Of a stretch of 64,000 nucleotides of DNA, positions 36,789 to 48,525 are shown piece after piece. Location of the stretch: the NCBI RefSeq assembly GCF_001949145.1, contig NW_019091375.1, forward strand, positions 3,039,854 through 3,103,853. The letters run 5' to 3'. Each line of letters starts with the position of its first letter. Positions within the stretch are counted from its first letter, which is position 1. Both the position numbers and the translations under genes were made by a program. The notes below the pieces were generated by a model. The model was not told the origin of the DNA, made no database searches, and was given only the letters and a program-made list of their open reading frames with translations. This stretch comes from Acanthaster planci. Taxonomy: Eukaryota; Echinodermata; Asteroidea; Valvatida; Acanthasteridae.

Positions 36789-39700
36789 CTGAAAATCAAA
36801 TCAAATGAAGTAATCAAAACAAAATACACTTGATAATAATTGTTGTTTTGTAGCCTGAAAGGTATTTCGCAATGCTGCGTCATTTCGTTTAGTCGTGAAC
36901 ATATTTCCTACGGGGAGAAGAGCAAAGTAATTGCAATAACCGAAATTGTAATTGCTGACTCACGAGTGACTAATAAAAACGCGATGCAAAAGAGAAATGT
37001 TTTAATAATTGTTATGTGACGTCTTTGATCACGCACCTTCAACAGATAAATCATCACAAGTAAGTTGAACGTGTATCTGTACGTGATTTATGAAATTATA
37101 ATTTTTCACGTTTAGCCCTGAGTAGGGCCTAGTCTATATCAGCCTTTTGGATTGCAGTGCAAAATAATTATTTCCAAACCCTGCGTAGAGACGACAGGGT
37201 CTAATTTATATCATCATAATTCACTGCTACGGAAAGAAGAAGAAATTCACGTTCAGTTCTCAAGACGTTCATGCGCGTTTGACGTGGAGCACGCTAAGTG
37301 CGCGTAACAGATTTATTCTGGAATGTGTGGGTCTTCACATGCACGCCAAACGCGTGCAAAAACCGGTTGGAAAATTTAGTTCCAGTCTGAGGGTGCACTT
37401 CAACTCAAGACAGATTGATCAGAGCTCTAGAGATTATAAGTGCATTACGCACGAACACCTAATAGGACCTCGCGAACGCGCACGTGTGATCTCAAAAGCG
37501 CATGCGCATTACTTGCAGCGTAGTAGAACATCACGTTGCCCTGTTCTTGGACAAACTTCGCGTCGTGTACAAGAATGGGCCTGAAACTGCTATGGCTTTA
37601 CTGTGAGCGTTTTTGAAACGAGTGAAATTTTGGCTTAGACTTTGGTTTCGCTGGTTCCTGCCATTTCGAAGCAGAGTTAGAAACCACATGTTCAAGCTCT
37701 GACTGGAACCAGCGAACCGAAGTCTAAGCCGAATCCACTCATTTTGAAAACACTTTTATGATCTCAGAAATGAAGTGATTTTTTTTTCTCATTCATGGCA
37801 TATACTGGCAGTATAGACTGGTGAGGTAACACATAAATAGGTTTATTAAAAGAATACTCACTCTGCATGATGATATCAACAAAGGACTTGGTTAGCATTT
37901 CGTCGTAGCTGAAGACGTGACACCAGTATCTTGCATTACCATCTTGACGACAATTTCTCAGACGGAGAGATCTATCTTGAGATATGTTGTAGCAACTGTT
38001 ATTCCTCGACACCACAGTCGAACCGTTTGGAAGATTAACGATGCCAATGACCTCGGTTTCCTTATCTTCAGGTGCACCATGAGACCATATTAAGGTGGCT
38101 TTTGCCCTGTTATTGTCATTTGTTAGTGCAAGGCAGGGAATTTCTACGTCCTGTTCATACGTTGCAGTGTCATGTATGGCATTGATTCCATCATAAAGGG
38201 GAAACATTTCTCCTGGTTAAAAAGAAAGAATAAAATTAATGATGAAACGTATATTTGTGCGCGTATTCAAATCTGGGTGAAGCATGAAAACAACTGCAAC
38301 AGAAGGAAAAACATACCTATAACAGAAACCTTGATACTGTCATGTTTAGTTCCGGGTCCCAGGGAGCATCTGTAAGTTCCTGTGTGGTCATCATTTACCG
38401 ATTCTATTGATAAAGCAAAGTCGTTCACAAGATCGAAGCCACCGTCGAACTCGACGTGATTATTCCACAGAGTGTATGAGAGGAGATGACTGCCTGACGT
38501 ACCATCATCTTTCATCCACGATACTTCACAGGTTTTTTGGGAAGATGTCCAGCTTGTACACGGAAGTACTTGCCTTGTGTTCTTTAGAAGGTAGAATGAT
38601 GATCGGGATGCCTGTAGAGCAAAGCCGATCTCGCTTTCGTCTAGAACAGTGGACACGATTGACGCATTAAAACAGACAAAGCAACAACATTTACAGAATG
38701 GTTTGAGATTACGAGTGGAAAGTAGCGTAGTTTACACCATTTCCTTGTGTATTCTTTGTGTCGCGTTTCATGATGAACATATCAGTAAACAATATTCTAC
38801 TTTTGTTTCAGTTTTTACATTTCACCATAGTTGTGGGTTCTTGGGCTTTCATGTCTAGCATTTCATGCAATAAGGCAACCTAGACCTTTATTTCTAGAAC
38901 CAGAAAGGGTAACTCCGTGGGCCTTCAACCCTAATGCAGTCCATTCAGATTGGACCAACGTTGATCAGGATGCATTTATTTCATTCAAAATTCCAGTTTC
39001 CCGATAATCTTCTCTACAGGAGCCGTGAGAGCTGATCCAATTCTCTCTCAAACTTTTGACCTAGGGTTTCAACACCATGTGACTGACTATTTTGTGAAAA
39101 CGCCGGAGCCTTTCACTCGCCAACCCCTTATTTTCCTCACGATGACGACCCAGACACATTTCGTATAAAACACTACGCGCGCATCGGCTTGATGTCCGAC
39201 CGTTGATATCGGCTCGACCATTTTTTGGAGGCAGGGGGACGGAATCTCGTCTTCATTACGCGACCGACTTGACGTCTTCGGACTGACATGACAGTAGCCT
39301 TCAGCTAAGGCATGCGCAGCAATCTGAATAGTCAGCTGGTAGCATGAAAACGGACCAGTGGGAGTGGCGAAGCCCAAGTATGTTCAAGTCACATGACGAC
39401 AACCGTTAATGGCGCGCATGTTCATCTCCTTTTCAAGTTTTTGTTCATCACCTCCACTACTCACTGAGTAGTACGGTACCCTGAAGTCAAAGTTGTCGGC
39501 TCAGCACGACACTTTGTGTACACTAGCATATAAATGGCACGCGTAAAGATGTAAACACACAGACAGGACTGCGCTTGATCCAACTTGCCATTGCGAAGGT
39601 ATTATTTCGGTCTTTATTAAGAGTACAGTGCAAGGGTATCCTCAAGTTTATCAGAAAATCGACAAAGCATTAACTCCCAACTGTAAGAAGTAAGTTTTAT

Positions 39701-42700
39701 TTGGACATGAAATAATTATAAATTACATCTGTGACGGATGGAAATGTAATCAATTGTAAGCAATTGTTTTCCAAACTTCAAGAATAAATCCGAACGCATC
39801 TGCTCCAAAGTTTGGAGATTCAGTCTACTGATGGCACGAAGGTATACGTATCATAATCACTACCAAGAATTATTCTACAAGCACGCTTTTGAACTTGCTC
39901 AATTTATTAACCCACTTTGATCCTTAGACAGTCTTCCCCTTTTCAATCATCTAATTATAGAACCAGTCAAACTTTTTTTCCAATAGAAATTGATCAAGCT
40001 TGGCAACAATTAGTTTTTTCAAGTGAAAAATAAAATCATTTGGGGGCTAGTTAAACCAGATTTTCATTACATTTTCTGACACAGGCCAAAGGAAGTTTCT
40101 ATTGAATTCTTTCACAGTGTTCTGGGTTGGGCGTAATGCAATTTCAGTTGTCTGAAAACCATTCAATAAAGTTACCATTTGCTCGGTTTTGGGGCACCTC
40201 AAAAGTCCTCAAAATAGAATCCAAACTTCCCGCTGGCAGAATTTTTTTTCAAAAAACATAAGAAAATTTGTGAGCACTACATAAATTTTGGCTAATAGGA
40301 ATCGGAAGTTTATAGTTGTCCACTTTTACTTCGTTTGATCGTTCCTGAACATCTACCGATCGGTATGGAACGCCAAAGAGCAAAAACTTGGAGGCAACAC
40401 ATCGATCGTTTTATTACATCGATCTATCGTTCTTCAACATGGATCAATCATCCACTACATCGGTCGATCGGTTCCCTACGTCGATCTAGCGTTCTTTAAC
40501 ATCGATGGGTCGTTCTCTTTTGAAAGTGTCATGAAAAAAGAGCAGTGAAGAAAGAGCGACGGAGAAAGAGCGACAAAGGAAGATCCATTGAGAGGGAGCG
40601 ATGGCGAAGGTCGATGAAATTACATCGATGCGAACGGTGCACAATTTCATGTATGTGCGCATGCGTATACGCACGTACTGTTCCACCTTTGCATGTTACG
40701 TTGGTTGGAGTGGAGTTGGCATGCATGAATTTTGTTTGTGTTTTCCAGATTGTTTTCTTAACAAAAAGCGTTTTTGTGGCTAATAAAATAGCAAGGGAAA
40801 CCGGTTTGTGCAAGCAAAATAAGAATATTTGGTTGTTTTTCAATTTTTAAAGAGTATGCAGGATCATTCCAAGGTTCCTTATTACTCAGAAAGTTCAATT
40901 AGAGTTTCTACTTATACTCAAATTATGCATAAACGTATTGGTACTACCACCAGTGTATTAAAACTGACATCAACCAACTTTTCTCTCCATCCTGATCGCA
41001 CTAATGCATTACAAAACATGCAAACATATCGGCAAGTAGAGATTATTCTTTGACCTTTGCTTGCACAAACCGGTCTCCTTTGCTGTTTTCTTAGCCACAA
41101 AAACGCTTCTTGTGGCGGCCAAACTCCACTCCAACCAACTGAACCCTCAGAGGCGAAACAATGCGTGTGTATGCGCATACGCACACACATAATATCGTGC
41201 ACCGTTCGCATCGACGTAATTTCATCGTCTTTTGCCTTTGCTCCTTCTCCATCTATCTTCCTTCATCACTCTCTCTCCCCCATCGCTCCTTGTCATCGCT
41301 CTTTTAACATCGCTCTTTCTCCGTCGCTCTTTTTCCAACAATTTTCTTCCATCGCTCCTTTTCCATTTCTCTTTTTTCATCAATCAAAAGAGAACGATCG
41401 ATTCATGTTAAAGAATGATCGCCCTATGTAGTGAATCGATCTATCGATGTTGGTGAACGAGTGATCGATGTAACAGAACCATCGATGTGTTGGCGTTCCA
41501 TAGATCAGTCCCCTACATCAATTGATCGTTCTTCTACATCGATCAATCGGTTTTCCATATCGATAAATGATCTCTTTTGATCGAAGAAGAAATAGCGATA
41601 AAAAAGTGCAATGAAAAAAGAGTAATGCAGAAAGAGCGATGTCGAAAGAGCGATGTCGAAAGAGCGATGAAGGAAGAGCGGGGGAGAGGGAGTGATGACA
41701 AAGATCGATGATATTACATCTGTGCTAACGGAGCACAATTCCATGTGTGCACGCATGCGTATCGGCTATGTACACAGTGTTAGTAGGGAAACGACGTAAT
41801 CATACATGTTGCCTCTTCATGAAGTGGAGCGGAATTTTCCCGCAACAATGATATTTTTTTCCAAACTGTTTTTTTAACAAGAAGCATATTTATGGCTTAG
41901 AAAATAGCAAGGGAAATAGGTCTTTGCAAGCAAAGTTTAAAGAATAATCGGTTGATATTAACCTACTATCCCCGCAGGTGAGTTGTGTGTTGACAGGTGT
42001 TACACATACACATTTGTGGCCCTGCAAGAGGCCGGAATTGACTTCCTATTTACGTATTATACTTAAGTCTAAGAAAACTTCACATGTACTTTCTTGGAAA
42101 CTCAAGTATGCACATAATTTCTCAGCCACAAAAATACCTCTTGTTAAGAAAAAAATCTGGAAAACAAAAAAATCATCGCGGCAGCCAAACTCCATTCCAC
42201 CCAACTTAACAGGCGACATGTATGATTACCTCCATTCCCTATATCACTGTGTACACGCATGCATACGCACATGGGACTTTGCAACGATGTAATTTCATCG
42301 ACCTTTGTAACAGCTTTCTCTCCACCGCTGTTCCCTCATCGCTCTTTTGCCATTGCTCTTTCGCCGTTGCTCTTCTTTCATCGCACTTCTTTCATCGCTC
42401 TTTTTTCGTCAATCAAAACAGATATATCGATCGATGCAGAAGAACGATCAATCATTGTTAATTAACGATCGATTAATAGAACGATTGGTGCGTTGCCTCC
42501 GAGCTTTTGCCTCTCTGGCCTTAAATATGTATGTGCAGCTAGAGAAATAGCACACCGGATACAAGCGCCTTTCCAGATATACGTTTTCTACGTGCGTTGC
42601 GTACACAACCTGTTCATGGTTTCACTTTACGGACACATAAATCGACTCCGTAGACATAGAACACGGGTGCGTTGCGTTCGGTGCGTCACGTAAAATTCGC

Positions 42701-45183
42701 CCCAGGAGCGATTTGATGAATATGCAACGCTTGGCGTATAAATGCTGACGTGCATTTAATTATGGAGGGCGCTTTAACTCAGCACGTTGACGCAACTTGC
42801 TTAGTTCTCTGGCAAGTTCTTCCAGATATCGGAGCACGCCGGTGAAAACGTATTGAAGAATCAAAACGGGATAACTGATAACTCGGATGTCGGTGTGACG
42901 TCATAATGGTCGAAGCGGATGCAAGAATTTCTGCATTTTCATTGGTCAATATATACAATGCGTTATGCATAAGAATTTCTATAACCAAACCGGTAGAGGA
43001 GTGTAGAGAAAACCATGCATTAAGTTTTCTTCACTAGATAATAAAGGCGCTCGTGGCTTCGCCTGTCGCCCTGGTCTTTTTCGTGATACCATTGTAAGTG
43101 TCTGAGGATACCCATTAAATTTTCATGGGGAAATGCTTCTTGAAAAATCCTCCATAGCCAAGATTGTAGCCTTTATTCAAAGTGGGTCTTCCCAGCTTGT
43201 CCAAATATTGCATCCAGGCTGCCACGCGCTCCTTGACTGCAATGTCTTACATGCGCGCATTACATTGCTACGCTGCAAATCATAAAAGGAAGTGGTATTC
43301 CTGCAAGTTACCCCATTCAATTCCGACTGATAACCATTTATTCGATCCTGTACCCTGGTCAACACAGATGACCTGATGTAACTGGGCTGAACTGAAAAAC
43401 ACTTAGCGTTACAACCTCATAAAATGTGGTAGGGCCGGAAAGCACAAGGGTTCGTGTTTAGTTGTCATTGACAACTGTTTGTCATTGACAACAAATTGTT
43501 TAGTTGTCATTGACAACTGTTTGTCATTGATAACAAATTGTTTAGTTGTCATTGAAAACTAAACATTTTCTCTATATAATAATTTGAATCGTATACTCAG
43601 AAAATATACAGTAATAAATAACGTGGCAAAAGAAGTCTTCTATTCTAGTTTATTTACCTTTTATTTGAACGTCAGTGTAGCAGTTGGCCGTTGTGCCATC
43701 AGAAAAGAATGTGTGGCACCAGAATCTCCCATCATCACTCAGAGAGTTGAACACAAGTGCAGAGCCACTATCGATGCCGTAATTAGCTCCATACTCTGCC
43801 TGAATCTGAGTACCATCGGAGAAACGAGCACCAATGACCTTTGTAACAGTGCTGATGCCTTCTCCCGTTGACCAATATACCACAGATGATGGCGAGTTTG
43901 ACAAGGCGCACTCACATGCCAGTCTGTGCCTATGCCCCCGCTTAAGGGTGGTTGTGGTGGATGTGTCGCTGCTAACAGCTGGAAAGATGTTTCCTGCAAA
44001 GGGTGATAAAGGGTATAGCAGACATCTTCTTTGATATAAAACAGGAATTTACCTCATCCTTTAGAATTTCACTCATTCCAAAGAAAGATTTTTTTTACTT
44101 GCAGTGGTGATGGACTGGAAGTGATTCATTATACATTTTAAGACTTTTCTTGGTTCTTGGCAACTATGCTTTTTTCTGTAGCTTACCAGTAAGCACAAGC
44201 ACTCTATTTATGTGAACCTGTAAATTAATATGAATGTTGAGTAAATATTGTGATTGATCAGTTCAGAAAAAGGAATGACTGCCGTGAATAAAATACACTT
44301 TCCGTTAAGTTCTTTCAAACCTTCTACCAAAAAAGCAAGCTTCAAATCAAAATGGTTACAGGAAATTGGACATAAGTACATTACTTTATGTTCTTTTTAA
44401 GCGACGTTTTAAAATGGCGTATTTTAATCCTCTGCTGACCGTACATTTTTATATCTTTTTCTTACCAATAACGTTTACGTAAATATCTTCTTCTCTGTGC
44501 GTGGTGAAGTGCGGGATAACTTGGCAGAGGTACCGCCCTTCGTCAGCCTCGTTCACATGTTTAATGACAAGCCTAGATTCCGAAGAGAACATGTATCTGT
44601 CGCTGGTTGGGTAGACTGTACCTCTAGAGCGACTGATCAAACGAACTGTCATAGAGGTGTCATCAAGACTTGAACTCTTGTGCCATATGACGCCATCTTG
44701 CCTCTCGTGCGATCGGAACGATGGACAAGGAATCCTGTGAGTCACTCCCAGTTGTACGTTGGTTGTACCGTCCGTGGTATTAAATGCGTCTTGAACGTTT
44801 TCAACTGCAAAAAAACACAGCAACAAGTATTAATAAGGTGTCAGGAATTACCAATGGAAACAAATGCAAGGAACGCCCCAGGAAAAAAATCATTGTCTTA
44901 AACTTTTTGGTTTCCATGGTTTACGAGGGGTCTGGTCAAGAAAACACCATCTGTTTTTGTATTGCCTTTTTTGATGATACCAGTTACAACATAAAATCCC
45001 CTATCAGCTTTTTGGGTGCAGTTTTAGAGAAATGCGTTCTGAGATAATCTTTGTGTTTCTGAAATCTTTTTTTTTCTACGTAATGTCATTCTCACTTGAA
45101 GACGATGGACATAGGTTGTACTGTGCAGTGCACACAATCGAGCTTAAAAGAAATAGCATCCACCTCAGTGATGAAACCATCAT
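36673..45183 (-). CDS. Gene C: four-Ig cell-surface protein, probably GPI-anchored
   Basis: Six minus-strand coding exons, all joined in phase 1 with GT-AG sites, giving 517 residues. Order: signal peptide (1 to about 21), four V-like Ig domains (30-142, 143-254, 255-362, 363-479), then a tail whose last residues are a hydrophobic stretch running to the stop. The lack of any cytoplasmic residues and a small-residue SSSDG run before the hydrophobic end fit a GPI-attachment signal; a tail-less transmembrane anchor is the alternative. Each Ig has the B/F cysteine pair and core Trp; domain 1 ends with the V-set-like EADEGRYLCQV. The gene sits between two Tie-like kinases in the same orientation, so a co-receptor or decoy role is possible, but the Igs are not obviously derived from those of gene A. 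Function unknown; immune-type recognition or adhesion is equally plausible. Confidence 0.75.
37606..37753. repeat. Short inverted repeat in gene C intron
   Basis: Arms of about 48 bp share GGCTTAGACTT and CGCTGGTTCC in inverted orientation with a spacer of about 45 bp. Lies about 110 bp downstream of the Ig4 donor. A related fragment (AATCTAAGCCGAAGTGGCTC) occurs near 47650. Confidence 0.7.
37862..38212 (-). CDS. Gene C exon 5: Ig domain 4
   Basis: 351-bp phase 1-1 exon (acceptor TTTAACCAG, donor GTGAGT). Motifs: VEIPCLAL, ATLIWSHG, NNSCYNIS, RNCRQDGNARYWCHVF. The extra Cys pair resembles the four-cysteine Igs of gene A. Only about 104 bp separate it from exon 4. Confidence 0.83.
38317..38640 (-). 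CDS. Gene C exon 4: Ig domain 3
   Basis: 324-bp phase 1-1 exon (acceptor GTTCTAG, donor GTATGT). Motifs: QVLPCTSW, CEVSWMK and DDHTGTYRCSLG. One additional Cys lies just before the core Trp. Confidence 0.83.
40330..42490. repeat. Cluster of four alternating inverted modules (foldback-like)
   Basis: Modules at about 40330-40860 (+), 41035-41510 (-), 41500-41945 (+) and 42080-42490 (-). Each has an ATCGATC-rich edge, a 14-bp tandem array of AGAGCGATGTCGAA type, a unique GAAATTACATCGATGCGAAC block, a GTGCGCATGCGTATACG block and an inner segment with TTTTTGTGGCT. The open frames here only reflect the repeats. Confidence 0.75.
43456..43563. repeat. Tandem repeat of palindromic TTGTCATTGACAA units
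   Basis: About 2.4 copies of a unit near 47 bp containing TTTAGTTGTCATTGACAAC and GTTTGTCATTGACAAC. Less than 100 bp from the gene C Ig2 donor, inside the following intron. Confidence 0.8.
43658..43993 (-). CDS. Gene C exon 3: Ig domain 2
   Basis: 336-bp phase 1-1 exon (acceptor CTTTGCAG, donor GTAAAT). Motifs: HRLACECAL, SSVVYWS, SDDGRFWCHTF and a late Cys in TANCYTDV. The first third is read in a frame that only the acceptor phase reveals. Confidence 0.8.
44466..44804 (-). CDS. Gene C exon 2: Ig domain 1 (V-like)
   Basis: 339-bp phase 1-1 exon, acceptor TTTTTTTTGCAG, donor GTAAGA. Motifs: HRIPCPSF, GVIWHK, DRYMFSSESRLVI and EADEGRYLCQV, a textbook V-set pattern. Confidence 0.85.
45096..45183 (-). 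CDS. Gene C exon 1: start and signal peptide
   Basis: Begins with two Met codons (MMVSSLRW), then the hydrophobic core MLFLLSSIVCTAQ, and ends TCA A|GTGAGA in phase 1, matching Ig1. A pyrimidine tract and ATCCAG lie about 25 bp upstream of the ATG, so a 5' untranslated exon junction may sit there. Either of the two ATGs could be used. Confidence 0.65.
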
Positions 45184-45809
45184 GATCCACTGACTTCCGT
45201 ACTTCTAAGCTGCTGGATAAAAAGAAGAAGTTACCAATGACTGTTACGAAGCAGTCTCAAGTGATTAAGGCAAATAAATGTTTTAACAAATCTCAGCTCC
45301 CATTAATTCTTCAAAATGGGGCGATCAAACACGTTTATCTTAAGTTGTCGCGGCCAGTTTATTTTGTTCGTTAATACCTGTGACAATTTTTATATTCCTG
45401 TTGGTGGAAACCTGTCATGTGACCGTGTATTAACATTTGATAATGCCCGCAGATGAGAAGTTATAATGCCCGCTGCGTAAAGCCTGGTTTCCATATGGTC
45501 GTTTGTAACGCAGACGGAACATAAGACGTGAAGGCGCAGACACGAACAGAAACGACGGTGCATGACGTCATTTCACCGCTTCATAATTCCAAACCTCTAC
45601 GCCAGTCCCATGCATTTCATTGACGACCAGCTATTTGGTTGATCACTGGGGTGTAAGATTAGTTTAAGCATTAAGTAGAAAATGGGCAAATTGTACTGGG
45701 TACTAAGGTTTTTGTCTTCATACACCACAATTTGTTACGGCAGGTCTATAAAATGAAAATCCTTTGAATTTGTTACTCCCACGTGTACGTGTGCCGACAT
45801 TCTCTGTTT

Positions 45810-46312
45810 CCAGATTTTCAATCGTCATCCCAAAAGTATCATAGCACTGAGACGGCTCTCCTGACGGTCAAGAGTGATATACTGCTGAAAATGAACTCTT
45901 AGCATGTCGTTTTGCTTGTTCTTTTGGACATAAGTTCTGCCTTCGATACAGTGATTTTAACTCATAAATATTCATGGTGCTGTTTACATGTATTACGAAA
46001 GACCTAATTTCTAATCCTTAACTCCCTTAATCCTAAACCAGTCAAATGTATTTGTATTGTATTGAGACAATGTAACTTATATTTTGTAAAAAAAAAAACG
46101 TGTAGAAGTGGAATGTAATTCATCGTAAGAGTGGGTGCTGCGTCTCGTATAAGCCTCAGCTTGTTCCATAGCATCCTACATCTTTGTTTATTGTATATGA
46201 CTGAGTTAATATCATAACATTGTGGATCTTGTTACTCTGAATTTATTTTCATTGTTCACGTACCGTCAATGTTAACGAAGATGTCTAATAAACCAAACCA
46301 AACCAAACCCAC
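45810..46312 (+). mobile_element. CR1/L2-like retrotransposon fragment with (AAACC)n tail
   Basis: Reads TETALLTVKSDILL, then VVLLVLLDISSAFDTV, the typical palm entry of CR1/L2 reverse transcriptases, with one stop between. About 330 bp later it ends in AATAAACCAAACCAAACCAA, a 3' repeat tail. Most of the polymerase is missing. Confidence 0.65.
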
Positions 46313-46319
46313 ATCAGTA

Positions 46320-46700
46320 AGGCTTGTTCTGCAGCATTTTTCCACCTTCACAATCTTAGGCGCATCAGTAAATTCCTCTCTCCTGATTCGCTTTCGCTTT
46401 TTTTGGCCAGCCGTCTGGACTATCGTAATGGTCTCTTGTATAGTTTGTCAGCAGCACAGATAATGAGATTACAGCGAGTCCAGAATGCTGCAGCTAGACT
46501 TCTTAATAATACACCCAAGTTTCAACACGTAACACCAATATAGCATCACCTTTACTGGTTACCTGTTTTGTACAAGATTAACTTCAAAATCACCCTGTTG
46601 TAACATACAAAACCATCTTTGGTCTTTATCCTGGATACTTTATGAATCTTGTCATCATTAAGAAAGCGTAGAAACAGAGCAGTGTTTTACTTAAAAAGTG
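46320..46700 (+). mobile_element. CR1/L2-like retrotransposon fragment, C-terminal end
   Basis: Reads RLQRVQNAAARLLNNTP, HVTPI, WLPVLYKINFKITLL, the conserved C-terminal block of CR1/L2 polymerases, with stops. It follows the tail of the preceding fragment directly, so it is a second insertion or a rearranged piece. Confidence 0.7.
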
Positions 46701-46974
46701 ATATGCAACTTGAATGAGCATGGACATTAATCGGTACAACAGACCAAACAAGCTAACAACCTTACACTAACAATCCTAGAAGTGCACCACAGTTGAAAAC
46801 GAAGCCTTCAGATCATTGCTGTACTCAGTAAGGGTTGCTATTTGAATTCCTGTCACCAATTCTGTCTCGCGATCTCACATCGACCAGGCCTTGTTTACAA
46901 ATACAATAATAAGATCACAACAGCAGTAATAAGGAAAATGAACTAGCTTTCACAATGTTGAATTCGTAAGCTTT

Positions 46975-47270
46975 TGTCAAGCAGTAGTACATATACAAGG
47001 CAAAGTTCCTTATCTCTGCGCCATATGGTCGCCACACTTGGCAGAAATTCTGTACTAGATTTTCCTGGCACACTTGCCATACATGCCACACTCGGCAGAA
47101 ACTCAGGCACACTTGCCAAAGAGATACTTGCCACACTTGGCAAAAAACAGGAACAAACTCGCCAAAGGCTTGCCACACTTGGCAGAAAAAGGCAAAGTTG
47201 TTAGCAGAAAGACTTGCCAAACTTGGCATAACAGGTTGGAATTCTTTCGCACACTTGCCATGCAGACAAA
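46975..47270. repeat. Imperfect tandem repeat of CTTGCCACACTTGGCAGAAA
   Basis: About eight degenerate copies of a roughly 20-30 bp unit built on TTGCCA and TTGGCA half-sites. In the minus strand it reads as repeated FCQVWQ, which explains the open frame there. Confidence 0.75.
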
Positions 47271-47733
47271 CCCCACCAGAACCAGTAGGTGCTTGTCATA
47301 AAATTAATTGTCATATGATTCTATTTATCCTTTGCAAATTCAGAAAATCTTACATAAAGCACGCCGTTTTTTTCACCGCTTGAACAGGCGGTTGGAATAA
47401 GCCCCACCAGAACAAGAGGGTGCTTGGCGTAGCGTTTAAGAAAAACAAAATGAAACATTACTAACAAAAAACTTTACGTTATAATCACTGCGAGATAATT
47501 CGCCTAAATTGTTTATTTGTTTACTTCGGAAACTGCGTGTCGCTCCCAGGTAGTTCCTGCCATTGAACCAGTAAAAGCTAACTTTATAGTCAAAAAATTA
47601 TGGTGGAGATGGGGAGGTGGTGGGTTTTATTTGTGTGTTGCCGCCTCGAAAATCTAAGCCGAAGTGGCTCATTTTAGTGCCAAACTTGCTGTGGTTCAAC
47701 ATTTATTTCCTTGAGGCCTTCTGGCTTCACCAA

Positions 47734-48394
47734 NNNNNNNNNNNNNNNNNNNNNNNNNNNNNNNNNNNNNNNNNNNNNNNNNNNNNNNNNNNNNNNNNNN
47801 NNNNNNNNNNNNNNNNNNNNNNNNNNNNNNNNNNNNNNNNNNNNNNNNNNNNNNNNNNNNNNNNNNNNNNNNNNNNNNNNNNNNNNNNNNNNNNNNNNNN
47901 NNNNNNNNNNNNNNNNNNNNNNNNNNNNNNNNNNNNNNNNNNNNNNNNNNNNNNNNNNNNNNNNNNNNNNNNNNNNNNNNNNNNNNNNNNNNNNNNNNNN
48001 NNNNNNNNNNNNNNNNNNNNNNNNNNNNNNNNNNNNNNNNNNNNNNNNNNNNNNNNNNNNNNNNNNNNNNNNNNNNNNNNNNNNNNNNNNNNNNNNNNNN
48101 NNNNNNNNNNNNNNNNNNNNNNNNNNNNNNNNNNNNNNNNNNNNNNNNNNNNNNNNNNNNNNNNNNNNNNNNNNNNNNNNNNNNNNNNNNNNNNNNNNNN
48201 NNNNNNNNNNNNNNNNNNNNNNNNNNNNNNNNNNNNNNNNNNNNNNNNNNNNNNNNNNNNNNNNNNNNNNNNNNNNNNNNNNNNNNNNNNNNNNNNNNNN
48301 NNNNNNNNNNNNNNNNNNNNNNNNNNNNNNNNNNNNNNNNNNNNNNNNNNNNNNNNNNNNNNNNNNNNNNNNNNNNNNNNNNNNNNNNNNNNNN
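47734..48394. other. Assembly gap (661 N)
   Basis: Run of N. The long open frames across it are artefacts. Confidence 1.
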
Positions 48395-48525
48395 TAAAGC
48401 GATAAAATAAATTACATGAAAGGTGTTTTCAGCGCACGAACTCATCAGCTGATATCATCGGCATTGTTTACGTCTTGTTTATGTCACCGTTGAATTACTT
48501 AAAACCGGCTCAAAGCACAGTAAGC

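Noticed and set aside
41057-41431. 124-codon open frame rich in Ser/Phe/Pro
   Set aside because: Arises from the 14-bp tandem repeats and inverted modules; similar frames occur in each module.
46915-47229. Repeated FCQVWQ peptide frame
   Set aside because: Reflects the tandem DNA repeat. No start context or splice sites.
47617-48445. Open frames of 228-262 codons across the large gap
   Set aside because: They consist almost entirely of N-derived unknown residues.
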